DNA from: DATCIH01 sp036507955
GTDB taxonomy: Bacteria; Bacillota; Clostridia; Clostridiales; Clostridiaceae
Assembly: GCA_036507955.1 (NCBI GenBank)
Contig: DATCIH010000187.1
Coordinates: forward strand, 1 to 43,696
Length of the DNA stretch: 43,696 bases
Direction: 5' to 3'
The notes below the pieces were generated by a model. The model was not told the origin of the DNA, made no database searches, and saw only the letters and a program-made list of their open reading frames with translations. Below, piece after piece: positions 7,430 through 16,214 of the stretch (its first letter is position 1; every line of letters starts with the position of its first letter). Both the position numbers and the translations under genes were made by a program.

Positions 7430-8476
7430 TTATTCTCTTAATTCATTAACAGATTCTCTTTCAATTATTGAAACCTCTAAGCTTATTTTCTCATAAGGCT
7501 CCTCTAGATTATTAATTCTCCATAGTAGTCTCTTAACAGCCTTTTCTCCCATGAGCTCCTTAGTTACCCTAATGGTAGTTAAATGAGGTTTTATTATTGT
7601 GCATAAATCTATATCATCAAACCCAATAATTGAAGCCTCCTTCGGAACCTTTATACCTAATATATCTAAAGCATAATACAAGCAAATTGCTGTATTATCA
7701 TTGCTACATATCCAAGCTGAGGGAAGAGACTTCAAATTTGAAACTATCTTGGATAACTCACTGTAATTTCTTGTTAGAATATATTTTTCAATTGGTCCAA
7801 CAATGGAAAACTTAAATATTTCTTCCATACTAGTGCTTTCCTTAGTATTAAATTCTCTTAATCTTTCGTAAAACCCTACCCAACGTTCCTTGAAGCTTAA
7901 GGAATCATCTATATCTCCACAAAAGCCAATATTTCTATGACCTTTCTTTAGTAAATACTCAGTTGCCATATAAGCTCCAGTTATATTTTGGGTCAAAATA
8001 GCGTCAGTACTTATTAATTGGGAGGAATGATCTACCATCACCATGGGTATGCTATACACCATTATCTGTTTCACATACTCATCTTTTATACGTCCCACTA
8101 ATAATATACCAGAGACTTTTTTATTTTCAATGCAAGCTGGCATTTTGAAATCTTCCGTATTAAGGAAATTAGCTATTACATCATAACCATTTTTTTTGCA
8201 TTCATTTTCTATACCTAAAATTATTTTTGAATAAAAGGATATATCTCTAAAATATCTACTTTCAATAATAAGACAAATATTTTTAGTATTTTTGCTTACG
8301 TTAGAGTTCTTTACATCAAAGTAACCAATTTCATTGGCTGTTTTAATTATCAGAGCTCTAGTATCCTCACTTACTCCAATTCTATCATTTAATGCTAAGG
8401 AAACTGCATTTATTGAAATATTAAGTTTGTCCGCTATATCCTTCATGGTAACTTTTTTCTTCTTATTATTATCCAA
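7430..8476 (-). CDS. LacI-family transcriptional regulator of the mannoside cluster
   Basis: An N-terminal LacI helix-turn-helix ('VTMKDIADKLNISINAVSLA', with the hinge further on) is followed by a periplasmic-binding-protein-like sensor domain ending 'TIIKPHLTTIRV...GEKAVKRLL', as in CcpA/PurR relatives. The frame extends to an ATG at 8503, but that codon lacks a ribosome site. The TTG at 8476 has GTGAGG eight bases upstream and gives the usual short leader before the HTH, so it is preferred (348 aa). It follows GH130 and DUF1861 genes on the same strand and probably represses that operon in response to a mannoside. Confidence 0.87.
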   Translation of the reverse strand: MDNNKKKKVTMKDIADKLNISINAVSLALNDRIGVSEDTRALIIKTANEIGYFDVKNSNVSKNTKNICLIIESRYFRDISFYSKIILGIENECKKNGYDVIANFLNTEDFKMPACIENKKVSGILLVGRIKDEYVKQIMVYSIPMVMVDHSSQLISTDAILTQNITGAYMATEYLLKKGHRNIGFCGDIDDSLSFKERWVGFYERLREFNTKESTSMEEIFKFSIVGPIEKYILTRNYSELSKIVSNLKSLPSAWICSNDNTAICLYYALDILGIKVPKEASIIGFDDIDLCTIIKPHLTTIRVTKELMGEKAVKRLLWRINNLEEPYEKISLEVSIIERESVNELRE

Positions 8477-8548
8477 ATTCAGAACCTCACATTCCATTCT
8501 CATTATAAATTATGTTTTTAATTATAGCACACCTTTAGGGAATATTCG

Positions 8549-9490
8549 CTATTTGTTTATTATCTCGTATTCAAGAAAAGGATCCTCAATTAATATTTTA
8601 TGGGCTTCCGCATCACTAACTCCAGCATAGAACTCTGCCATTCCATCTGTAAGTCTATTGATTCCACCACTAAAGATTACATCCCTTATATCTTTTCTTT
8701 TGAAATGACCAGGCATAAAATTCTTTCTTGTAGCTATGATTTTAATAGAGGAAACCTCTTTTGTTTCAAGATTAAAGGAAAAGGCCATAGCAAAGTAATG
8801 TCTTTCCATTATTTCATCATAAAAAGACACATGCCCCAGAACACCAATTAAACCATTTTTGAGTAAATGTAACTCATTAGGGCCCCCCCATTCTTCCTCA
8901 ACGAATTGATTTGGTAATAACTCTGTATCTGTTATCACCTGGGAATTCAATTCTTCTAAAGAATTTATTACTGTATAAGCAATTTTACCTCTTCCACCAA
9001 TAGCACCTTGATGCCTAGCAAACACTAGAATTCTCCCAGGAGATAATTCTAATAACCTTATGTCCTTCATAAGTTCAGGGCCTACCGCGAACTTCTCCAG
9101 GCTATTTACATTTTCTCCCCGATAAAAGATAGTTCTATAGCCTAAATAGCCATTTAGTAATGGATGTGGGTATATCTCAACTCCACCAAGAATTAGTTCG
9201 CCACCGATTTTTGTTACAAAGGGATCTTGAAGAGGAAGTTTTGTCACTCTCTCCATCCTCACCCAGTTTCCATCTATTTCTTTAAAGAAGTTAATTTCTG
9301 ATACTTCGCTAGTCCTTTCTTCTACTCTTCCAGCAATTATAGTATCCTCTTCATCTTGGAAGGGTTTTGTTATATTATATACATCCCTTCCTTGAATCCC
9401 TAAAAAGTTTAGCTTTTCCGCTAACATTATCTGTTTTTTTCCATCGAATTCTATCAATAGTTCAGTACAAGTTTTTATTTTATTTATCAT
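8549..9490 (-). CDS. DUF1861 family protein (GH130-linked beta-propeller)
   Basis: A 313-residue protein recognised as DUF1861. It has beta-propeller-like repeats with 'KIGGELILGGVEIYP', 'WGGPNELHLLKNGLIGVLG' and a C-terminal 'AEFYAGVSDAEAHKI' that resembles the last blade of GH130 enzymes. No signal peptide is seen, so it is cytoplasmic. It lies 35 bases downstream of the GH130 gene, and the pair occurs together in many Firmicutes. It may be a second mannoside phosphorylase or hydrolase, or a partner of the GH130 enzyme. The reaction is not established from the sequence. Confidence 0.82.
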   Translation of the reverse strand: MINKIKTCTELLIEFDGKKQIMLAEKLNFLGIQGRDVYNITKPFQDEEDTIIAGRVEERTSEVSEINFFKEIDGNWVRMERVTKLPLQDPFVTKIGGELILGGVEIYPHPLLNGYLGYRTIFYRGENVNSLEKFAVGPELMKDIRLLELSPGRILVFARHQGAIGGRGKIAYTVINSLEELNSQVITDTELLPNQFVEEEWGGPNELHLLKNGLIGVLGHVSFYDEIMERHYFAMAFSFNLETKEVSSIKIIATRKNFMPGHFKRKDIRDVIFSGGINRLTDGMAEFYAGVSDAEAHKILIEDPFLEYEIINK

Positions 9491-9525
9491 CTTACTTCTC
9501 CATTATAAATTCAATTTTATTTTAT

Positions 9526-10434
9526 CTAAAATATAACTTTATCCTTCTCTATGACAGCAACACCTATATGTGTATCAGCGCCGCCATAATATACATAATA
9601 CTTATTACCAATTTCTACTGCTCCGCAGCTGAAAACTACATTTGGAACCATTCCATTTCTTTCCCAAGTCAATTCTGGCTCTAGTACTGGTTCTTCTTGT
9701 CTAAAAAGAACTTTAGACGGATCCTTAAGATCAAGTAGTGCAGCTCCTAATCTATACTCATTATTTGAGTCCACTCCATGATAGAAAAGTAGCCATCCAT
9801 CTTCTCTTTTTAAAGGGGGCCCAGCGATTCCAATTTTCTTTGACTGCCAGGTTCCTTCTATTGGAGACATTACTATTTTATGATTCTTCCAATTTATCAA
9901 ATCCTCAGAATAGCCTATCCATATATCTGGCTCTCTTCTATGGAAAAGCACATAATTTCCATCAATTTTTTCACTCAATAATCCGCCATCCTTGTTAGGT
10001 TCATCTAAAACAATCCTATGTCCCTCCCAAGTTTTCATATCCCTTGACCAGGCGAAACTTACTCTGTGATCGCTCCAGCTTCTTCCACCAAAACCAGTGT
10101 AGATCATATAGTAGGTATCCTCTATTTTAGTAACTCTTGGGTCTTCCATTCCCCAAGCCTCCTGGTCATTATTCCCGACTAAAAAAGGTTCAACATATCT
10201 CTCAAAGTTAACTCCATCCTTACTGATTGCATGCCCAATCCTAGACACAAACTTATATCTCTCTTCTGGCTTTTCTGTATTTAGCATAAAGCCTTTGTCT
10301 GTAGCTCTATAAAATAGATGAACTAGATTGTTTTCGTAAAAGGCAGCCGTGTTGAACACCGCTGCCTTTTCCCAGGAATGTCCTTTAATTGGTGATAGTA
10401 AAGGCTCCTCTGTAAGTCTTTTTAGTTTAAACAT
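9526..10434 (-). CDS. GH130 beta-mannoside phosphorylase
   Basis: A 302-residue cytoplasmic five-bladed beta-propeller of family GH130. It shows the hallmark 'AWGMEDPRVTKIEDTYYMIY' around residue 95, which contains the conserved Glu-Asp-Pro-Arg with the catalytic Asp, and 'YYVYYGGADTHIGVA' at the C-terminus. GH130 enzymes split beta-mannosides with phosphate to give mannose 1-phosphate. The exact linkage (beta-1,2, beta-1,4, or Man-GlcNAc) cannot be set without subfamily analysis. It is the first intact enzyme gene after the promoter at 10689-10717. Confidence 0.88.
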   Translation of the reverse strand: MFKLKRLTEEPLLSPIKGHSWEKAAVFNTAAFYENNLVHLFYRATDKGFMLNTEKPEERYKFVSRIGHAISKDGVNFERYVEPFLVGNNDQEAWGMEDPRVTKIEDTYYMIYTGFGGRSWSDHRVSFAWSRDMKTWEGHRIVLDEPNKDGGLLSEKIDGNYVLFHRREPDIWIGYSEDLINWKNHKIVMSPIEGTWQSKKIGIAGPPLKREDGWLLFYHGVDSNNEYRLGAALLDLKDPSKVLFRQEEPVLEPELTWERNGMVPNVVFSCGAVEIGNKYYVYYGGADTHIGVAVIEKDKVIF

Positions 10435-10463
10435 ATTACCTACTCTCCTTTAATTCTTAATAA

Positions 10464-10622
10464 TTACCCCTTCGTCCCAGTAAAGCTAATACCTTCAACA
10501 AAGTATTTTTGTGCATAGAAGAACAGGCAAAGTATTGGAACTAAGGTCAATATAGATGCAGCCAAGTTAAAATTGCCACAGTAATTAAGGCTATTAAAGG
10601 TCTTAACCATTTTTTTATTCAT
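10464..10622 (-). pseudogene. Deletion scar of a sugar ABC importer (N-terminus of one gene joined to MalG-type permease C-terminus)
   Basis: A strong AGGAGG site precedes the ATG at 10622. The first 13 or so codons ('MNKKMVKTFNSLN') look like the start of a lipoprotein or binding-protein signal sequence. From residue 20 the text becomes 'LAASILTLVPILCLFFYAQK...FVEGISFTGTKG', the highly conserved last helix and tail of MalG-type sugar permeases. The reading frame is open across the join (52 codons). The likely history is one deletion from the solute-binding protein gene through both permease genes, leaving start and stop in frame. A longer frame from 10661 has no ribosome site. Confidence 0.75.
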
Positions 10623-10688
10623 TTTTAATCCTCCTAAATATTTATTATTTAATAGTTTCATTCATCATTAAAGTTATTCATTGATTTA

Positions 10689-10717
10689 ATTATAGCCTAT
10701 TTAACTTTATATTTCAA
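10689..10717 (-). promoter_or_regulatory. Promoter of the GH130 operon
   Basis: Minus-strand TTGAAA (10717-10712) and TATAAT (10694-10689) have a 17-base spacer. They lie 67 bases upstream of the scar ORF start, so the promoter appears to have survived the importer deletion. Confidence 0.75.
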
Positions 10718-10736
10718 GTGCTAAATAATTTTTATC

Positions 10737-10750
10737 AAGTTAATTAACTT
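10737..10750. promoter_or_regulatory. 14-bp perfect palindrome, possible operator
   Basis: AAGTTAATTAACTT is its own reverse complement and lies about 20 bases upstream of the -35 of the GH130 promoter. It could be a regulator site for that operon or for the decayed plus-strand gene at 10821. LacI-family sites often have a central CG, which is absent here, so assignment to the local LacI protein is weak. Confidence 0.35.
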
Positions 10751-10820
10751 TAATTCACTTTACTGTACATATAATTTAGGAAATCATATAGTAATAACAG
10801 ATAATATTAAGAGGTGCCCA

Positions 10821-11543
10821 GTGAGAATATTAAAATTAGGAGCAAGTGGATCAGATGTAATGAAAATGCAAGCCATTTTATCCAAAACAGGCTATTACTT
10901 TGGAGTGATTGATGTGGTTAATACAAATGTAAATTATACTTATGAAATAATGGTTAAGGATATAGAAGAATTGGTGGCAAGATATTCCTTTATAGAGACC
11001 GGTATAGCAGGGGAAAGTGTACTTGGTAAAAGCTTATATTACATCAAACTAGGGCGGGGACCACGATCAATGGCTATAACATAAGCGATATTTGGAATAC
11101 TAGCACTATCTATATAATTCCAATGGTAAACCCAGATGGTGTAAACCTAGTAATTAATGGTTTGCAAACGGATAATCCATATTATTCAAAGCTTATCGAA
11201 TGGAATAATGGAAGTACGAATTTCTCAAAAGTGTGGGAGGCAAATATTAAAAGTGTGGATTTAAATCATAAGCCATAGTCAAGGAGAGGTAATCTATTGG
11301 ACCTATTCAGATATAGTGCCTCCTAATTCTAGAGCCATAGCTGAACTTTTTTCAAAAGCTAGTGGATATGCTTTAGCCTTGCCTACTGGAATTGTATCCT
11401 ATGCAGGCTATAAAGATTGGTTTATATCAAAGTATGTAAGACCTGGATTTACTATCGAGGTAGGAAAAGGTAAAAATCCTGTTGCATTAAATCAGTTTGA
11501 TAAAATATATAAAGATAATATAGAAATTCTTCTTATGGTATGA
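10821..11543 (+). pseudogene. M14 zinc carboxypeptidase / gamma-D-glutamyl-diamino acid peptidase, internally deleted
   Basis: Three frames must be joined. Segment 1 (10821-about 11068, GTG start after GAGGTG) holds a partial peptidoglycan-binding motif and the N-terminus of an M14 domain ending 'LYYIKLGRGPRS'. Segment 2 (about 11069-11270) reads 'YNISDIWNTSTIYIIPMVN' to 'SVDLNH'. Segment 3 (about 11271-11543) reads 'SHSQGEVIYW' through 'GFTIEVGKG'. The HxxE zinc-ligand region between segments 1 and 2, and the stretch between 'DLNH' and 'SHSQG', are missing. The later zinc His and the catalytic Glu remain. It resembles the YqgT type of cell-wall peptidases and must be inactive. Confidence 0.82.
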
Positions 11544-11558
11544 AATACACTCAATTAA

Positions 11559-11597
11559 ATAAACCAGAAGGTTATATTATATAAACTTCTGGTTTAT
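11559..11597. terminator. Bidirectional stem-loop between converging genes
   Basis: A 12-bp perfect stem (11559-11570 with 11586-11597) lies between the decayed M14 gene and the minus-strand coiled-coil gene. The T-rich tail is weak, so termination may be partial. Confidence 0.6.
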
Positions 11598-11604
11598 GAT
11601 TTAA

Positions 11605-11940
11605 TTATTTTACTGCTTTTAATTTAGCTATATCATTCCAATTGCTACTGGTTATAATTTCAACGTTAGATAAGTCTTTTCTAAGAGCTGCAACATCTCC
11701 TTTGATATGAATTACATCATTACCAATCTTATCTACCTCAGCCCTAGTAATTTTTACGTTTTCCTCTAAGCTTATAAGTAAGCTTGTATTTTCTTTTACT
11801 TGTTCTGTAAGGTTATCAAATCTCCCTGAAAGATTATCAACTTTATTTGTAAGATTATCAAATTTACCTGTAAGATTATCAAATCTCATGTTTATATTAC
11901 TAGACATATTTTCTAAAAACTCTCTACTTTCCTTATCCAT
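11605..11940 (-). CDS. Small coiled-coil protein with four 7-residue repeats
   Basis: An acidic 111-residue protein with no membrane segment. Residues about 20-47 are four near-identical heptads (FDNLTGK, FDNLTNK, VDNLSGR, FDNLTEQ), followed by more coiled coil up to about residue 95. At the DNA level these are 21-bp tandem units starting (plus strand) at 11809, 11830, 11851 and 11872. Such proteins are common in clostridia and phages without known function. The heptads suggest an oligomerising rod. I do not recognise a specific family. Confidence 0.7.
   Translation of the reverse strand: MDKESREFLENMSSNINMRFDNLTGKFDNLTNKVDNLSGRFDNLTEQVKENTSLLISLEENVKITRAEVDKIGNDVIHIKGDVAALRKDLSNVEIITSSNWNDIAKLKAVK
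11809..11892. repeat. Four 21-bp tandem repeats within the coiled-coil gene
   Basis: Units start at 11809, 11830, 11851 and 11872. Each begins AAG(A/G)TTATCAA on the plus strand and encodes one heptad. The copies differ at a few positions. Confidence 0.75.
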
Positions 11941-11996
11941 TTATTTCACCGCCTATAAGCAATTATAACATAACTAAAAAGAGTTTCAAACCAGTT

Positions 11997-14006
11997 TTAA
12001 ATATTTCTTGCCACCTCATAGGAATCCCAAATTGCATACATAATGTTATTAACTTTTCTTGCATCCCCAAGAATGTGAACATCACCTATAACATTTTTTA
12101 TTTCTTTGTATAATTTGTTTTCTGATTGATACCCTACAGCCATTATTATAGTATCTGCCTCTAATACTCGTTCTACATCTTTTGTCTTAACTATAGCTCC
12201 TTTTTCGTTCACTCCAGTAATAAAGGTATCTGTAATTATCTCAACCTTATGATAATTTAACAAATCTTTTAGCATTTCATAATTCATAAAAGGCATATTG
12301 TGAGGTCCGCCTAAAATAACTGGAAGTCCTTCAACTACTGTTACTTTTTTACCTTTCTGTGCTAGCCAAAGAGCAGTTTCACAGCCAACAAGTCCCCCAC
12401 CTATTATTACAATATTTTGGCCAGCTTTGTTTTCATCAAGTAAGACCTGATTAGCTTCAAATACCTTTTTACTTTCCATCCCTGGTATTTTTAAAAGGAT
12501 TGGATTTGAACCAGTTGCTACAACTACTGTATCTGCCTGTAATTTTATAATCATAGCCTTTGTACCTTCTGTATTAAGATTAACTTCTACCTTTAAAGCC
12601 TTTAATTCCTTACCGTACCATTCAATCAAGGCTTTATCATTATTTTTGAATTTAGGAACTGACCCTGGAACTACATTTCCTCCCAGCTCTCCTGATTTTT
12701 CGTAAAGGTGCACATTGTGCCCTCTTATAGCACAAACTCTTGCAGCTTCCATGCCAGCTATACCGCCACCTATAATAACAACTTTTTTATTTATAGTTGC
12801 GGGTTTGATGGCATATTCTATTTCTCTACCACAAGCAGGATTAACTGCGCAAGATAAGTCTCCACCTTTTGCAGCTCTTCCAAGGCAGCCTTCATGGCAG
12901 GATAAACAAGGGCGTATTTTGCCCATCTCACCTTTTCTAATTTTATTGGGGAGCTCCGGATCTGCAAGTAGAGGTCTTCCAAGCCCAATCATATCTGCTG
13001 CGCCCTCTTCTAAGGCTTTTGATGCTAAATCTGGATCATCCATTCTTCCTGCAACAATCACAGGAATCTTTACCGCCTCTTTTAGCTTTTTAGTTAGTGG
13101 TAAATACATACCATGTTCAAAGTACATTGGTGGATGATTCCAATACCAAGAATCATAGCACCCAGCATCCGCATCTAACGCATCATAGCCAGCCTCCTCT
13201 AGTATTTTACCAACTTCTAAGCCTTCCTCTATATCTCTACCTAATTCTTTAAATTCTTCTCCTGGAAGTGCTCCTTGCCTGATTCCTTTTATATAGCTCT
13301 TTATACTGTATCTTAAGGAAACAGGGAAATCCTCACCACAAAGTTTCTTAATTGCCTGCACAATTTCTATAGGGAATCTTAACCTATTCATTAAATTTCC
13401 ACCGTATTTATCTTTTCTTTGATTAAACAAGGCAATTGTGAATTGGTCGAGCAAGTAGCCTTCATGAACCGCATGTATTTCAACTCCATCAAAGCCAGAA
13501 GCTTTAGCGATTGCTGCAGCTTCAGCAAACTTTCTTACATAGGTTTCTACTTCCTCCGTTGTGAGCTCTCTATGCTTAACGCTTGGATCCCACCTGTTGG
13601 TTACAGGTGAGGGTGCAACATTACTCTTAATTAAATTTAGCAGTCCCACTCTCCCAAAGCCTGCTGTTAATTGTAGAAAAATCTTGGAATCATAAGCATG
13701 CACTCTCTCAGTCATATTTTTTGAGGTGCTAAGAAATGCTGCTGGATTAATTGATGGACATGGGATAGATGGTCTTCTAAGTTCCTCTATCTCAGTTTCC
13801 ACACTGCAAAGACCAGTTATTATGAGTCCAGTACCTCCCTTTGCTCTTGCCACATAATATTCTATGCCTTTTTCGTTAAATAAACCATTATCATCACATA
13901 AACCAAAAGGTCCCATGGGTGCCATACAATATCTGTTTTTAATCTGAACTTTCCCGATTTTTATTGGCTCAAAAAGTTTTTCGTGTTTCTTATTAATTTT
14001 ACTCAC
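11997..14006 (-). CDS. NADH:flavin oxidoreductase, 2-enoate-reductase-like (OYE + 4Fe-4S + FAD/NAD domains)
   Basis: About 669 residues, the size of clostridial 2-enoate reductases and 2,4-dienoyl-CoA reductases. An N-terminal FMN TIM barrel ('NRYCMAPMGPFGLCDDNG', 'GVEIHAVHEGYLLDQF') is followed by four cysteines for a 4Fe-4S cluster ('CLSCHEGCLGRA' then 'LSCAVNP') and two Rossmann folds ('VVIIGGGIAGMEAARV', 'NIVIIGGGLVGCE'). It probably reduces an activated C=C bond with NADH; the substrate is unknown. The start is odd. The GTG at 14006 overlaps its own AAGGAG site, and an in-frame ATT at 13997 has the better spacing. It is divergent from the AraC-type gene at 14127. Confidence 0.85.
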   Translation of the reverse strand: MSKINKKHEKLFEPIKIGKVQIKNRYCMAPMGPFGLCDDNGLFNEKGIEYYVARAKGGTGLIITGLCSVETEIEELRRPSIPCPSINPAAFLSTSKNMTERVHAYDSKIFLQLTAGFGRVGLLNLIKSNVAPSPVTNRWDPSVKHRELTTEEVETYVRKFAEAAAIAKASGFDGVEIHAVHEGYLLDQFTIALFNQRKDKYGGNLMNRLRFPIEIVQAIKKLCGEDFPVSLRYSIKSYIKGIRQGALPGEEFKELGRDIEEGLEVGKILEEAGYDALDADAGCYDSWYWNHPPMYFEHGMYLPLTKKLKEAVKIPVIVAGRMDDPDLASKALEEGAADMIGLGRPLLADPELPNKIRKGEMGKIRPCLSCHEGCLGRAAKGGDLSCAVNPACGREIEYAIKPATINKKVVIIGGGIAGMEAARVCAIRGHNVHLYEKSGELGGNVVPGSVPKFKNNDKALIEWYGKELKALKVEVNLNTEGTKAMIIKLQADTVVVATGSNPILLKIPGMESKKVFEANQVLLDENKAGQNIVIIGGGLVGCETALWLAQKGKKVTVVEGLPVILGGPHNMPFMNYEMLKDLLNYHKVEIITDTFITGVNEKGAIVKTKDVERVLEADTIIMAVGYQSENKLYKEIKNVIGDVHILGDARKVNNIMYAIWDSYEVARNI

Positions 14007-14070
14007 TCCTTAAATGACATTATTTATTTAGTCTTTCCAAATGTTATACTATTTATAATATTGTTGTTTA

Positions 14071-14102
14071 TGATGTATAATGTATAGATACATTATACAT
14101 CA
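14071..14102. promoter_or_regulatory. 15-bp perfect inverted repeat in the divergent promoter region
   Basis: Arms 14071-14085 and 14088-14102 are exact reverse complements around a 2-nt centre. Each arm contains TATAAT on one strand, so the palindrome may overlap -10 elements for both the enoate reductase (minus) and the AraC-type gene (plus). It ends 25 bases before the AraC-type start. It is a strong operator candidate for the local regulator. Confidence 0.65.
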
Positions 14103-14126
14103 CTTTGAAATGAAGAGGTTATTGCT

Positions 14127-16214
14127 ATGAGAAAAGAATATGTAAGCTATATGAATGATTTACCTATAAATATCACCCTGGAGAGTATAAGTGACTATCC
14201 AATACATTGGCATAATTCTATAGAAATAATCTTTGTTCTTGAGGGCAATATTAATGTGCTTATAGAGTCAGGGATATACGAAGTTGTAGAAAAAGAAATT
14301 GAAATTATAAATTGTGATGAAGCCCATAGAATTTATTCAGAGAATAAAAATAAGGTTTTAGTCTTCCATATAGATCCCACCTTTTTCGAGAAATATTATG
14401 ATGATATGAAAAATATTTATTTCTATACGAACTCTAGTGAAGAAGGCGCCCAGCAAGAAGAGAAGTATGATGTTCTCAGAAGATATTTATCTATTTTAGC
14501 TTGCGAGGCAATTCAGAAAAGTGAAAACTTTGATGATGAAATTGAGGAGGTTTTAGTAGAGTTATTATTCCATTTAATAAACAACTTTCACTATCTTAAT
14601 TATGATGAGAAAGATGTAAAAGAAAATGAGCTCCAATTTCAGAGATATCATAGAATCAGCAAGTATATTTATAATAACTACATGAATAAAATTAGTTTAC
14701 AGGATATAGCTAATCAAGAATATTTAAGTTCTTATTATTTATCTCATCAAATAAAGGATATGGCTGGAACGAATTTTAAAGAGCTCTTAAATGGTGTCCG
14801 GGTAGATGAGTCAATTAAATTAATATTAGATACGGATAAAACCCTATCAGATATATCTTTGGATGTTGGTTTTTCTCATACTAGATATTATAATAAGAGC
14901 TTTAAGGATCACTATAATTGTACTCCCCTACAATTTAAGAAAAAATATCATATACCAGAGGGTAAGTTTGATAGCTTCAAGAAAATGCAAACCTTCGATT
15001 TACCTGAAGCATTGGATTTCTTATCTAACTATTTAGAAGACTATGATAGGTTTAACTATACTGACAAGATCATAAAACTTCAAACGGATTTCTTACTTCC
15101 AAGCAGAGATCTAAAACATATTTGGAAGGAAAAAATAAATTTAGGTGAAGCAAAAGAACTTATAAAGGCTCAAGAGCAGGAATATTTAAGAACTATACAA
15201 GAAGCTATCGGATTTGAGAAGGGTATAGTTCAAAATTTATTTGGAAAAGAAATGAAAATATATTTCAACGAAAATGTAAGCTTTTTAAATTGGAACGAAG
15301 TTGAAAAGCTATTGGAGTTTTTAATGGATATATCCCTTACACCATTAATTATTTTGAATCAAACTTTTGAAGATAAAAGCTCCTTCATAAAGCTTTTAGA
15401 GAGCTTTATACTATATTTTGCAGATATATATGGAATTGAAGTAGTAAAGCTATGGAAATTTCAAGCCTCAAAAGATTTATCTATCGATTATATAGATATT
15501 ACAAGGGAGATTTTTAAAAAATATGAACTACAGGATTTGATAGAGGACCCTTTTGATGTTCCTCCTATTATAAATACTATTTATGATTCCTCGTATATGC
15601 TTCCATATATTATTCATAATTTTATTAATGATCAAAGCAGTCTACTCACACTGAAGGCTTTTGATACTGTAGAGGAAAACTCAGTTTTAAATAACGAACT
15701 ATTTTTCGGATCTCCTGGCTTACTTACTTTAAATGGGATAAGAAAAGTTTCCTACTATGCATATTATTTATTATCTAAACTAGGAGATGAGGTTATAGAC
15801 CAGGGGGATGGATACATTATCACAAGACTAGAGGATGATATCCAGGTCTTACTTTACAGTTACAGTGACGAACTTAATACTTTAATTAAGATAGAGGATT
15901 TATCTAAAGGTAAGGGTAGTAAAAATATTACTGAGAGAAAGATATCCTTATCCATTAAGAATTTAGATTATGATTATAAAATTATAAAATATGAGATTGG
16001 CGAGAAGGTTGGCTCTGCTTACGATATTTGGTTAAGGATGGGTAAGCCTAATAGACTTAGTTGTGATGAAGAGAAAATTCTAACTAATATCTCCTCTCCT
16101 AATGTTTCTTTATCTTATGCTAAAAAAACTGCAGTTTATAACAATATAATAAAGATAGAAGGCTATGGTTCTACCTTAATAGTTCTTCAAAAAGTACAAA
16201 AGCACCTCTTTTAG
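14127..16214 (+). CDS. AraC-family regulator with N-terminal cupin and C-terminal GH39-like domain
   Basis: 695 residues. An N-terminal cupin ('YPIHWHNSIEIIFVLEGNI', about 25-45) is followed by a two-HTH AraC domain at about 170-270 ('ISLQDIANQEYLSSYYLSHQ', 'LSDISLDVGFSHTRYYNKSF'). A C-terminal stretch of about 400 residues ends 'GSAYDIWLRMGKPNRL', like beta-xylosidase (GH39)-related domains of similar regulators. No catalytic acid pair is obvious, so this domain is probably a ligand sensor. It has its own start region with GAAGAGG, and a terminator overlaps its stop. It likely controls itself and the divergent oxidoreductase through the palindrome at 14071-14102. Confidence 0.83.
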   Translation: MRKEYVSYMNDLPINITLESISDYPIHWHNSIEIIFVLEGNINVLIESGIYEVVEKEIEIINCDEAHRIYSENKNKVLVFHIDPTFFEKYYDDMKNIYFYTNSSEEGAQQEEKYDVLRRYLSILACEAIQKSENFDDEIEEVLVELLFHLINNFHYLNYDEKDVKENELQFQRYHRISKYIYNNYMNKISLQDIANQEYLSSYYLSHQIKDMAGTNFKELLNGVRVDESIKLILDTDKTLSDISLDVGFSHTRYYNKSFKDHYNCTPLQFKKKYHIPEGKFDSFKKMQTFDLPEALDFLSNYLEDYDRFNYTDKIIKLQTDFLLPSRDLKHIWKEKINLGEAKELIKAQEQEYLRTIQEAIGFEKGIVQNLFGKEMKIYFNENVSFLNWNEVEKLLEFLMDISLTPLIILNQTFEDKSSFIKLLESFILYFADIYGIEVVKLWKFQASKDLSIDYIDITREIFKKYELQDLIEDPFDVPPIINTIYDSSYMLPYIIHNFINDQSSLLTLKAFDTVEENSVLNNELFFGSPGLLTLNGIRKVSYYAYYLLSKLGDEVIDQGDGYIITRLEDDIQVLLYSYSDELNTLIKIEDLSKGKGSKNITERKISLSIKNLDYDYKIIKYEIGEKVGSAYDIWLRMGKPNRLSCDEEKILTNISSPNVSLSYAKKTAVYNNIIKIEGYGSTLIVLQKVQKHLF

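Noticed and set aside
11809..11892. Regular 21-bp repeats considered as a possible CRISPR-like array
   Set aside because: There are no spacers. The units are contiguous, in frame, and encode coiled-coil heptads.
12715..13137. 140-codon plus-strand open frame inside the enoate reductase gene
   Set aside because: It is a mirror frame of the FMN/Fe-S coding sequence, with a low-complexity Pro/Ser/Ala-rich peptide and no start signals.
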